From Saccharopolyspora rectivirgula DSM 43747 (lineage in GTDB: Bacteria > Actinomycetota > Actinomycetes > Mycobacteriales > Pseudonocardiaceae), in NCBI RefSeq assembly GCF_000497205.1, contig NZ_AYJW01000007.1, positions 1 through 64,000 of the forward strand: DNA of 64,000 bases, given 5' to 3'. Position numbers and translations under genes: made by a program. Positions 42,423 to 50,203 of this stretch are shown piece by piece. Positions within the stretch are counted from its first letter, which is position 1. Each line of letters begins with the position of its first letter. The notes under the pieces are model-generated. The model was not told the DNA's origin, did not search any database, and saw only the letters and a program-made list of their open reading frames with translations.

Positions 42423-42792
42423 TGATCGTGGTAGCGCGACCATTCCGGCGGCATTGCTGTCGGCGGCGTTGGTGGTCCTCGCCGCTCTTCTCGTGCAGCT
42501 GGGCAGCGCCGTGCTGGCTCGGCAGCGGGCAGCTGGTGCAGCTGATCTGGCCGCGTTGGCCGCGGCTGCCCACGCCTCGAGCGGGGAGGTGGCCGCATGC
42601 GCTCGGGCAGCGCGGGTGGTGCAGCGGATGCAGGCGGTTCTCGAAACGTGTTCGCTGCGGAACTCGCACGCGCGGATCGTGGTCAACGTTCCCGTCCCCG
42701 GCCTGGCCCCCGGATTCCCGCCCGCTTCGTCGCGGGCGCACGCCGGTCCGGTGGAGACGGCTGTCGACAGCGCTGCGATGAGCGGTCGATGA
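42415..42792 (+). CDS. TadG-like / Rv3654c-like pseudopilin
   Basis: 125 residues from ATG at 42415. DDRGSATIPAALLSAALVV gives a pseudopilin-like start and membrane helix; RQRAAGAADLAALAAA follows, the conserved TadG/helicase-secretion neighbourhood motif. It is the last gene of the tad operon and overlaps tadE by 8 bases. No TadV prepilin peptidase is present in the window, so maturation would need an enzyme encoded elsewhere. Confidence 0.8.
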   Translation: MGDDRGSATIPAALLSAALVVLAALLVQLGSAVLARQRAAGAADLAALAAAAHASSGEVAACARAARVVQRMQAVLETCSLRNSHARIVVNVPVPGLAPGFPPASSRAHAGPVETAVDSAAMSGR

Positions 42793-43099
42793 ATGACCAG
42801 TGCGGCTGGAACGGGATATTCGCTGGTGAATAGCTCTCTACTGACGAGTTGGATGTTGTTCTCGACTTTTAGTGGCTCTGTCGGGTGACGCGCGATTCGT
42901 CGCTATTCATCGACCGGTCGTCGACGCAGGGGTGTACGGAATCGCTGTGTTGACGTTTATTTGAAGTGTCAGCGCGCGATCTGAAGTCCACGACAACGGT
43001 GTCGTTGGGCGCGAGCAGCTAACAGAATGACCTATTTGCCCGATATGGGATCTGGGAGCTGCTGGATCAGCGCGTATTGCTTGGAGGAGGCGAAAGGAA
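42793..43099. other. intergenic stretch of lower GC before the prim-pol-like gene
   Basis: This 307-base stretch is visibly AT-richer than its surroundings. No gene is seen. The prim-pol-like gene's Shine-Dalgarno (GGAGGAGGCGAAAGGAA) closes it. Promoter not assigned. Confidence 0.4.
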
Positions 43100-43756
43100 A
43101 TGGATTCGTCGGCGGACGGGTGGAGCAACGCCTTCCGCGGCATTCCGGTTTTCCCGGCTGGTCTCACGACCAGTCGGATCCAACTTCGAGTGCAGGCCAT
43201 CAACTACGCATCCCGTGGCTGGCCGGCGTTTCCCGGGACCTACCCGGACGGGGAGAAGTGGATCGGTGGTGATAGCGAAGGCCTTGCCCCTGTGCGGCAG
43301 GATTGGCAGGAGTTGATCGGTTCGACGCTTGATGAAGTGGCGTCCTGGTGGTCCGAGAAGCCTTACGGCGTTCTGGTCGCGACCGGCACAGCTGTCAATG
43401 CGATCGAGGTTGGCCCCGACCTCGGTCACCAGGCCGCGAAGGTGCTGCGCAAGCTGGACACCCCGGTGCCCATCGTGGCCACCCCGGACAGGCGCTGGTA
43501 CTTCCTGACCGCTGAGGAAGCTCAGCTGCGTCCGGAACTCGCCGAGATCTCCGGTGTCCGGGTGCATGGCGCAGGGAGCTGGATCCCCATGCCGCCGACC
43601 GCATTCCCGCAGGGAACGGTTCACTGGCGAGTGAAGCCCGAGGTGTGCGATTGGCAGCTGCCTTCTCCAGCATTCGTGCAAGAGGTGCTCTGCGCTGGCC
43701 TGTCCGTTGACAGCAAGTCATACGAAGTGGCAGAGCTTGCCGTCGCGGGAAGCTGA
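43100..43756 (+). CDS. bifunctional DNA primase/polymerase-like protein with changed active site
   Basis: 218 residues with a strong Shine-Dalgarno. The pattern AINYASRGWPAFPG near residue 33, PYGVLVATGTAVNAIEV, then APDRRWYFL-like and VHGAGSWIPMPP matches the N-terminal prim-pol domain of the archaeo-eukaryotic primase superfamily. In active members the second segment ends with an acidic pair hDhD; here it is IEVG, so one metal ligand is missing. No helicase or primase partner follows. Related one-domain proteins in actinobacteria are of unknown function. Low-GC flank suggests acquisition. Confidence 0.7.
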   Translation: MDSSADGWSNAFRGIPVFPAGLTTSRIQLRVQAINYASRGWPAFPGTYPDGEKWIGGDSEGLAPVRQDWQELIGSTLDEVASWWSEKPYGVLVATGTAVNAIEVGPDLGHQAAKVLRKLDTPVPIVATPDRRWYFLTAEEAQLRPELAEISGVRVHGAGSWIPMPPTAFPQGTVHWRVKPEVCDWQLPSPAFVQEVLCAGLSVDSKSYEVAELAVAGS

Positions 43757-43857
43757 TCGATCCCGCTTTCGGCAGTGGAGCCGCCCGGGCCGGCACCGCG
43801 CCCAGTGATTCGAGAGCAGTCCATGTCCCCGCCGAGCACGATCCCCGCCCCGTGTGC

Positions 43858-46254
43858 TCATTTCCCTTGTGGACTACCTTCGAGTCCGGCCGGCCCGGCG
43901 GCTCTGTCCCCGAACGCTGCCGACACAGTGTCAAGCACTGCCACTGCCCCCGCCTTGTCCAGCGGTTCATTGCCGTTCCCGCACTTGGGCGACTGAACGC
44001 AGGACGGGCAACCAGCCGAGCACTCGCAGGAGGCGATGGCCTCCCGCGTTGCGATCAACCAAGGGACCAGAGCGGCATAACCGCGATCGGCGAACCCAGC
44101 CCCACCAGGGTGCCCATCGTGCACGAACACCGTTGCCTCCCCGGTGTCGATGTGGAGAGCGGTGGACACCCCGCCGATGTCCCAGCGGTCACAGGTCGCG
44201 AAGAGCGGTAGCAGGCCGATCGCCGCGTGCTCGGCGGCGTGAAGAGACCCGGGGATGCGCGCCGGATCCAGCCCGGCGCCCCCCGGGGCGCTGCCGGTGA
44301 GCAGTTCATCGCTCACCGTGTACCAAACGGCCTTGGTCACCAAGGTCTGCGGAGGAAGCTCCAGCTGCACGTGGTCGAGCACTTCGCCGGACGGGAGCTT
44401 GCGCAAGTAGCCGACGACCTGGGAGGTGACTTCGACCTCCCCGAGGTTGGCGGTGATCCCCTCGCTCGGTTGGTAGCTCTCCAGAGTGCGCAGGATGGAG
44501 ATGTCCACGGTGCTGCGCGGCGAAGTGGTCCACTCCGGATTTTCCGCGTGCACCAGTGCGATACCGGTCTCCAAGTCGAGATCGTCGACCACGTACGACT
44601 CACCGCGGTGCAAGTAGAGCGCCCCTGGGTGCACGGTGGAGCAAGCGGAATCCGGGTCCACGGTCCCCAGCAATCGACCGGTGTCCCCTTCCACCACGGC
44701 GACCGGATCGCTGCCCGTCCCGCGCAACTCAACACTCCGATGTGGACGTTCGCGGGAAACCCAGAACCACCCGTGCGGGCGTTTGCGGAGCACGCCCGCC
44801 TCGCGGAGGGCTTGCGCTGCTCGCTCGGCCGCGGTCCCGCCGAACGCGGTCAGGCAGTCCGCGGTGAGCGGGAGCTCGGCCGCCGCGCAGGCCAGGTGCG
44901 GTTCGAGCACGTAGGGGTTGGTCGGGTCCAGCACCGCGGTCTCGACCGGCCGGTCCAGCACCGCGGCCGGGTTGTGCACCAGGTAGGTGTCCAGCGGGTC
45001 GTCCCTGGCCACGAACACCACCAGCGCGGAGTCCGCGTCCCGCCCGGCCCTGCCGGCCTGTTGCCAGAAGGACGCGAGAGTGCCCGGGTAACCGGCGATG
45101 ACGACCGCGTCGAGACCGGCGATGTCCACCCCCAGCTCCAGCGCGTTGGTGGTCGCCAGCGCCCGTAGGTCCCCGGTGAGCAGGGCTTTCTCCAGTGCGC
45201 GGCGTTCCTCCGGGAGGTAGCCGCCGCGGTAGGCCGACACCCGGTCGGCCAGCTCGGTGCTGACTTCGGCCAGCATTCGCCGGGCGGTCAGCGCGGTCAT
45301 CTCCACGCCGCGGCGGGACCGGACGAACGCCAGGGCGCGAGCGTCCTCGACGACCAGTTCGGCCAGGATGCGAGCGGCTTCGGTGCTGGCCGACCGCCGC
45401 AGCGGGGCCCCGTTCTCCCCGGAGAGGTCGTCCAGCAGGGGTGGTTCCCAGAACACGACCGCGCGGGCGCCGCGGGGCGAGCAGTCCTCGGTGATGGCTT
45501 TCGCCGGAGCGCCGATCAGCCGTTCGGCCAGCACTTCGGGGTTGGACACGGTCGCCGAGGCGAGCACGAACACCGGGTCGGCGCCGTAGTGCTGGGCGAT
45601 CCGGCGCAGCCGGCGCAGCAGCAGCGCCACGTGGGAGCCGAACACCCCGCGGTAGGTGTGGCACTCGTCGACCACCACGAAGCTGAGCTGCCGGAAGAAC
45701 TGGCTCCAGCGCCGGTGGGCGGGCAGCACGCCGTAGTGCAGCATGTCCGGATTGGTGAAGATCCACCTGGCGTGGGAGCGGATCCAATCCCGCTCGTCCT
45801 TGGGGGTGTCCCCGTCGTAGCTGGCCGGGCGGATCCCGCTCAGCCCGAGCGCCTCCAGGGAGCGGAACTGGTCGGCCGCGAGCGCTTTGGTCGGTGACAG
45901 GTAGAGCGCGGTGGCCCGGCGGTCGCTGAGCATCCTGGCCAGCACCGGGAGCTGGTAGACGAGCGACTTCCCGGAGGCGGTGCCGGTGGCGACGATGACG
46001 TTCTGGCCCGCCCGGACGGCCTCGGCCCCGTCCACCTGGTGCGCCCACGGCTGTTCGGCACCGAGGCGGCGGAACGCGTCGACCAGCTCGTCGGGGGCCC
46101 AGGTCGGCCAGTCGCCGGTGCGCGCTGGTCGGGCGGGCAGTTCGGCGACGTGGCGCACCGGGGATTCGCCAGCTGGTGCGCCGGCCAGGATGCGCTGCAG
46201 CAGCTGTCGTCCTCCGGCCTGGTCCGCGGCATTCACGCTTCGAGGTTCGCACAC
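43858..46254 (-). CDS. DEAD/DEAH-box helicase, MrfA/YprA (Hrq1-like) type with C-terminal zinc domain
   Basis: 798 residues. Helicase motifs: IVATGTASGKSLVYQLP (I), YLSPTKALAADQ (Ia), VVVDECHTY (DECH, II), VLASATVSNP (III), AFVRSRRGVEM (IV) and FWQQAGRAGRDAD (VI). The C-terminal domain ends with SCECSAGCPSCVQSPKCGNGN, the four-cysteine zinc or iron site of the MrfA group. MrfA repairs mitomycin-type crosslinks with MrfB in B. subtilis; no MrfB is here. Start at GTG 46254; GTG at 46233 is an alternative. Equivalent to Rv3649. Confidence 0.93.
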   Translation of the reverse strand: MCEPRSVNAADQAGGRQLLQRILAGAPAGESPVRHVAELPARPARTGDWPTWAPDELVDAFRRLGAEQPWAHQVDGAEAVRAGQNVIVATGTASGKSLVYQLPVLARMLSDRRATALYLSPTKALAADQFRSLEALGLSGIRPASYDGDTPKDERDWIRSHARWIFTNPDMLHYGVLPAHRRWSQFFRQLSFVVVDECHTYRGVFGSHVALLLRRLRRIAQHYGADPVFVLASATVSNPEVLAERLIGAPAKAITEDCSPRGARAVVFWEPPLLDDLSGENGAPLRRSASTEAARILAELVVEDARALAFVRSRRGVEMTALTARRMLAEVSTELADRVSAYRGGYLPEERRALEKALLTGDLRALATTNALELGVDIAGLDAVVIAGYPGTLASFWQQAGRAGRDADSALVVFVARDDPLDTYLVHNPAAVLDRPVETAVLDPTNPYVLEPHLACAAAELPLTADCLTAFGGTAAERAAQALREAGVLRKRPHGWFWVSRERPHRSVELRGTGSDPVAVVEGDTGRLLGTVDPDSACSTVHPGALYLHRGESYVVDDLDLETGIALVHAENPEWTTSPRSTVDISILRTLESYQPSEGITANLGEVEVTSQVVGYLRKLPSGEVLDHVQLELPPQTLVTKAVWYTVSDELLTGSAPGGAGLDPARIPGSLHAAEHAAIGLLPLFATCDRWDIGGVSTALHIDTGEATVFVHDGHPGGAGFADRGYAALVPWLIATREAIASCECSAGCPSCVQSPKCGNGNEPLDKAGAVAVLDTVSAAFGDRAAGPAGLEGSPQGK

Positions 46255-46654
46255 CCCCGGGTGGTGGGGCCGCGGTGTTCGAGCCCGCTGCGCAAGTAAC
46301 CCCTTGGGGTGATCTTGCCGGTGTCCGCGGTGCCGTTACCGGCTTTTCGAGCGGGCCCGGTGGATCATGGAAGGCGCCCTATACACCATCCACCCGTTTG
46401 GGCCAAATCAAAGACAACCCAAATGGGGGATCAAGTGACGTGCTGAATCGATTATTCAGCGCTAAATTCCCACGTCGTAACGAGTCGCACATCACACAGT
46501 GAGGTAAGCCACTGTTGCTGTGAATAGACTTCGCGGCCACGGCCGCCGCGGTGCGCTTGCCGGGATGCCGCGGCGAGTCCGTCGACCGATCCGGAGCCCG
46601 TAACGGCACCACCGGACTCCGGTACTGGAACCGAGCACAACACCAGGAGGACGG
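46255..46654. other. intergenic region between the helicase and hppA, with a 7-5-7 inverted repeat
   Basis: The 400-base divergent region contains GCTGAAT-CGATT-ATTCAGC at 46442-46460, a perfect inverted repeat that may be an operator. A TATACA hexamer at 46380 may be a -10 without a clear -35. No gene. Confidence 0.4.
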
Positions 46655-49030
46655 ATGTCCCTGCTCACCGAGGTCCAGTCAGGCTGGGCCCAGGGCGCTG
46701 CACCACCGAGTTCGGCATCTCGGAACTACCTCGCCCAGCCCGCGGGAATCGAACTCGCCGGTGCGGACTACGCAATCGTCGGGGTGGTCATGGTGATCGC
46801 CCTGGCCGCGCTGGCCTTCGGATACGTCCTGATCAGGGAGGTGCTGTCTGCCGGGCAGGGCACGTCGCGGATGAAGGACATCGCCAAAGCCGTGCAGGAA
46901 GGCGCGTCCGCCTACCTCAACCGGCAGTTCCGCACCCTGGCGGTGTTCGCAGCGGCAGTGGTGGTGCTGCTGCTCGCGCTGCCCGCCGAAACCACCGCCG
47001 AGCGGATCGGCCGCTCGATCTTCTTCCTCTTCGGGGCCGCGTTCTCAGCGGTGATCGGCTACCTGGGGATGTGGCTGGCCACCCGCGCCAACCTGCGGGT
47101 CGCCGCGGCCGCCCGGGAGTCGGTGCAAGCCCGGGAGAAGGCCATGCGCATCGCGTTCCGCACCGGTGGCGTGGTGGGCATGACCACGGTCGGCCTGGGG
47201 TTGTTCGGCGCCACCCTGGTGGTGCTGGTCTACGCCGGGGCCGCCCCGCGGGTGCTCGAAGGCTTCGGTTTCGGTGCCGCCCTGCTGGCCATGTTCATGC
47301 GAGTCGGTGGCGGGATCTTCACCAAGGCCGCGGACGTCGGTGCCGACCTGGTCGGCAAGGTGGAGCAGAACATCCCGGAGGACGACCCGCGCAACGCGGC
47401 GACCATCGCCGACAACGTGGGGGACAACGTCGGCGACTGCGCGGGCATGGCGGCCGACCTGTTCGAGTCCTACGCGGTGACCCTGGTCGCCTCGCTGATC
47501 CTGGGGACCGCGGCGTTCGGCGTGCACGGTCTGCTGTTCCCGCTGATCGTCCCGGCGATCGGGGTGCTGACCGCGGTGCTCGGCGTCTACATCACCAAGG
47601 CCCGCGCGGGCGAGAACGCCCTGAAGGCGATCAACCGCTCCTTCTACATCTCCGCGGTGATCTCGGCGGTGCTGTGCGCAGCCGCGGCCCTGGTGTACCT
47701 GCCGGACACCTTCGCCGGCCTGCGCGGCGTCAGCGCGGAGATCAGCGGACTCGACGGCAACCCGGCGCTCATCGCGCTGGCCGCGGTCGTCATCGGCATC
47801 CTGCTGGCGGCGGTGATCCTCAAGCTCACCGGGTACTTCACCGGGACCGAGCACGGTCCGGTCAAGGACGTGGGCAAGTCCTCGCTCACCGGTGCTGCCA
47901 CGGTGATCCTGTCCGGCATCTCGGTGGGCTTCGAGTCCGCCGTCTACACCGCGCTGGTGATCGGTGCCGCGGTGTTCGCCGCCTTCCTGCTGTCCGGGTC
48001 CATCCCGGTGGCGCTGTTCGCCGTTGCCCTGGCCGGCTGCGGTCTGCTGACCACGGTCGGGGTGATCGTCGCGATGGACACCTTCGGTCCGGTCAGCGAC
48101 AACGCGCAGGGCATCGCGGAGATGTCCGGTGACGTGGAAGGCGAAGGGGCGCAGGTGCTGACCGAGCTCGACGCGGTCGGCAACACCACCAAGGCGATCA
48201 CCAAGGGCATCGCGATCGCCACCGCGGTGCTCGCCGCGACCGCGCTGTTCGGGTCCTACACCGATGCGATCACCAAGGCGGTGGCCGACGTGGCGGGCTC
48301 GATCGGCGCCGGTCAATACCTCGTGTACGCCCCGAACGTGCTGTTCGGCGTGATCATCGGTGCCGCCGTGGTGCTGTTGTTCGCCGGTCTGGCGATCAAC
48401 GCGGTGTCCCGGGCGGCCGGTGCCGTGGTCTACGAGGTGCGCCGCCAGTTCAAGGACAAGCCGGGGATCATGGACGGCTCCCAGCGCCCCGAGTACGGCC
48501 GGGTGGTGGACATCTGCACCAAGGACTCGCTCCGGGAGTTGGCCACTCCGGGCTTGCTGGCGGTGCTGGCGCCGATCGCGGTCGGTTTCGGGCTCGGTGT
48601 CGGCCCCCTGGCCGGCTACCTGGCCGGGGCGATCGCCACCGGGAGCCTGATGGCGATCTTCTTGGCCAACTCCGGTGGCGCGTGGGACAACTCCAAGAAG
48701 CTGGTGGAAGACGGCCACCACGGCGGCAAGGGTTCCGAGGCGCACGCGGCGACGGTCATCGGTGACACCGTCGGCGACCCGTTCAAGGACACCGCGGGCC
48801 CGGCCATCAACCCGCTGCTGAAGGTGATGAACCTGGTGTCGGTGCTCATCGCGCCGGCCGTGGTGACCTTCAGCACCGGCGAAGCGGCTTCGGTCCCGGT
48901 TCGCGCGGGTATCGCTGTACTGGCGGTCGCGGTGATCGTCGCGGCGGTGGTGGTCTCCAAGCGGCGTGGCACGGCGATCGCCGAGTCATCGGCCAGCGAA
49001 GGCAACAGAGTTGCCAACGGTGCTGTCTGA
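46655..49030 (+). CDS. hppA: membrane-bound H+-translocating pyrophosphatase, K+-independent type
   Basis: 791 residues with about 16 membrane helices. The pyrophosphate site is DVGADLVGKVEQNIPEDDPRN and NVGDNVGDCAGMAADLFE near the middle, with EGEGAQVLTELDAVGN further on. GNTTKAITKG carries a Lys where K+-dependent enzymes have Ala, so it should be K+-independent. It uses PPi hydrolysis to pump protons. A start ATG at 46655 sits after the GGAGGACGG site. Mycobacterium tuberculosis lacks this gene, so the locus differs here. Confidence 0.95.
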   Translation: MSLLTEVQSGWAQGAAPPSSASRNYLAQPAGIELAGADYAIVGVVMVIALAALAFGYVLIREVLSAGQGTSRMKDIAKAVQEGASAYLNRQFRTLAVFAAAVVVLLLALPAETTAERIGRSIFFLFGAAFSAVIGYLGMWLATRANLRVAAAARESVQAREKAMRIAFRTGGVVGMTTVGLGLFGATLVVLVYAGAAPRVLEGFGFGAALLAMFMRVGGGIFTKAADVGADLVGKVEQNIPEDDPRNAATIADNVGDNVGDCAGMAADLFESYAVTLVASLILGTAAFGVHGLLFPLIVPAIGVLTAVLGVYITKARAGENALKAINRSFYISAVISAVLCAAAALVYLPDTFAGLRGVSAEISGLDGNPALIALAAVVIGILLAAVILKLTGYFTGTEHGPVKDVGKSSLTGAATVILSGISVGFESAVYTALVIGAAVFAAFLLSGSIPVALFAVALAGCGLLTTVGVIVAMDTFGPVSDNAQGIAEMSGDVEGEGAQVLTELDAVGNTTKAITKGIAIATAVLAATALFGSYTDAITKAVADVAGSIGAGQYLVYAPNVLFGVIIGAAVVLLFAGLAINAVSRAAGAVVYEVRRQFKDKPGIMDGSQRPEYGRVVDICTKDSLRELATPGLLAVLAPIAVGFGLGVGPLAGYLAGAIATGSLMAIFLANSGGAWDNSKKLVEDGHHGGKGSEAHAATVIGDTVGDPFKDTAGPAINPLLKVMNLVSVLIAPAVVTFSTGEAASVPVRAGIAVLAVAVIVAAVVVSKRRGTAIAESSASEGNRVANGAV

Positions 49031-49044
49031 GCGTTCCGCATCCG

Positions 49045-49082
49045 GCGCAGGGGCACCTGGTGTCGCCCGGGTGCCCCTGCGC
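49045..49082 (+). terminator. hairpin after hppA
   Basis: A 13-bp perfect stem (GCGCAGGGGCACC with GGTGCCCCTGCGC) and 12-base loop, 14 bases after the hppA stop. There is no U tract, so it is an I-shaped terminator candidate. Confidence 0.55.
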
Positions 49083-49186
49083 CGTGCAGGGGCGGGGACG
49101 AGCGCCACCCCGTTGTCTGGCAGCCCGGACCGGGTGCGAGACAGTCGGGGCTGCACGGTTGCAAGCAACTCCGGTTAGGAGTGCGA

Positions 49187-49858
49187 ATGAAATTCCGTTC
49201 GACGGCCATAGCGGCGCTGACTGCCCTCCCGCTCGCGTTGGGGGCTTGCGGCCAGGGGCAGGACGGCTCCGGGCAACAGCAGCAACAACAGCAGCAGGAA
49301 CAGCAGCAGGAACAGCAGCAGCAGGATTCCGCGCAGGCCGCACAACCCTCCCCGGAAGGGGTGGCCTGGATGGGTGAACTGTGCGGGTTGGTCGGCCAGT
49401 TCTCCCAGGCTCAGCAGAACCTCCCCGAGGTGGACCGGACCAACACCGAGACGTTCAAGAACTCGGCGCTCGGCCAGATCGACGTCGCCAGCCGGGCTGC
49501 CGACGACACGGTCCGCGGGTTGCAGCAGATGGGCCCGTCCCCGCTCGAGGGCGGTGACCAGGTCAACGACAGCTTCGAGCGGAAGTTCACCGAGGTGCGG
49601 GACATCCTGTTCGCGGCCAAGGGCAAGGCCGAGCAGGTGGACGTCTCCACCCAGGAGAGCTTCCAGCAGGGCATGACCGAGGTCCAGCAGGAGTTGAAGA
49701 AGGGGGAGCAGCTCGACTTCAACGAGCAGCTGGACGCGTTGGAGAGCAACCCCGAACTGCGGAGCGCGGTGCAGCAGGCGCCGCAGTGCCAGATCTTCCT
49801 GGCGCCGCCGGAGCAGCAGCAGCCCCCGCAGCCCGAGCAGCCGCAGCAGCCCCGCTGA
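49187..49858 (+). CDS. lipoprotein with glutamine-rich segment
   Basis: 223 residues from ATG at 49187, with AGGAG 5 bases upstream. The signal peptide ends PLALGAC, a lipobox. Right after the lipidated Cys comes a 25-residue Gln/Glu-rich run (about residues 30-50), and the C-terminus is again rich in Gln and Pro. The middle is helical (NTETFKNSALGQIDVASRAADD) with a Cys. No family recognised; similar lipoproteins are common in Pseudonocardiaceae as far as composition goes. Function unknown. Confidence 0.75.
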   Translation: MKFRSTAIAALTALPLALGACGQGQDGSGQQQQQQQQEQQQEQQQQDSAQAAQPSPEGVAWMGELCGLVGQFSQAQQNLPEVDRTNTETFKNSALGQIDVASRAADDTVRGLQQMGPSPLEGGDQVNDSFERKFTEVRDILFAAKGKAEQVDVSTQESFQQGMTEVQQELKKGEQLDFNEQLDALESNPELRSAVQQAPQCQIFLAPPEQQQPPQPEQPQQPR

Positions 49859-49864
49859 CCGCTG

Positions 49865-49899
49865 ACCCGGGGTGCTGCTCGTCCGGCAGCGCCCCGGGT
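49865..49899 (+). terminator. hairpin after the Gln-rich lipoprotein
   Basis: A 14-bp stem with one G-T pair (ACCCGGGGTGCTGC with GCAGCGCCCCGGGT) and 7-base loop, 7 bases beyond the stop; no U tract. Confidence 0.5.
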
Positions 49900-50203
49900 G
49901 GACGAGAGCTCTGTCTCACCGCGGCTGTGGGCGGTAACGCCGGTGGCGGGCAGCGGCTACTCCTATTGGGCGAAGTGGTGCCCTTGGCGGCGCCGTGCTT
50001 GACGCACGTCACGCCAGGTCACGCACCGGGGGCCGAGAGTGACCGGCTACGTTCGTAGAAGGAGACGGATGCAAGCGGCACCGTGTTATATGCAACCCTG
50101 TGCTTTCCCGGCGTGGTGCACACTTCCCCGCAGGGCACATTGAGAAATCTGGTGGGCAAGACCGACGGATGGGAATGCCTCCGCGAGTAGAGAGCAGGTA
50201 AGC

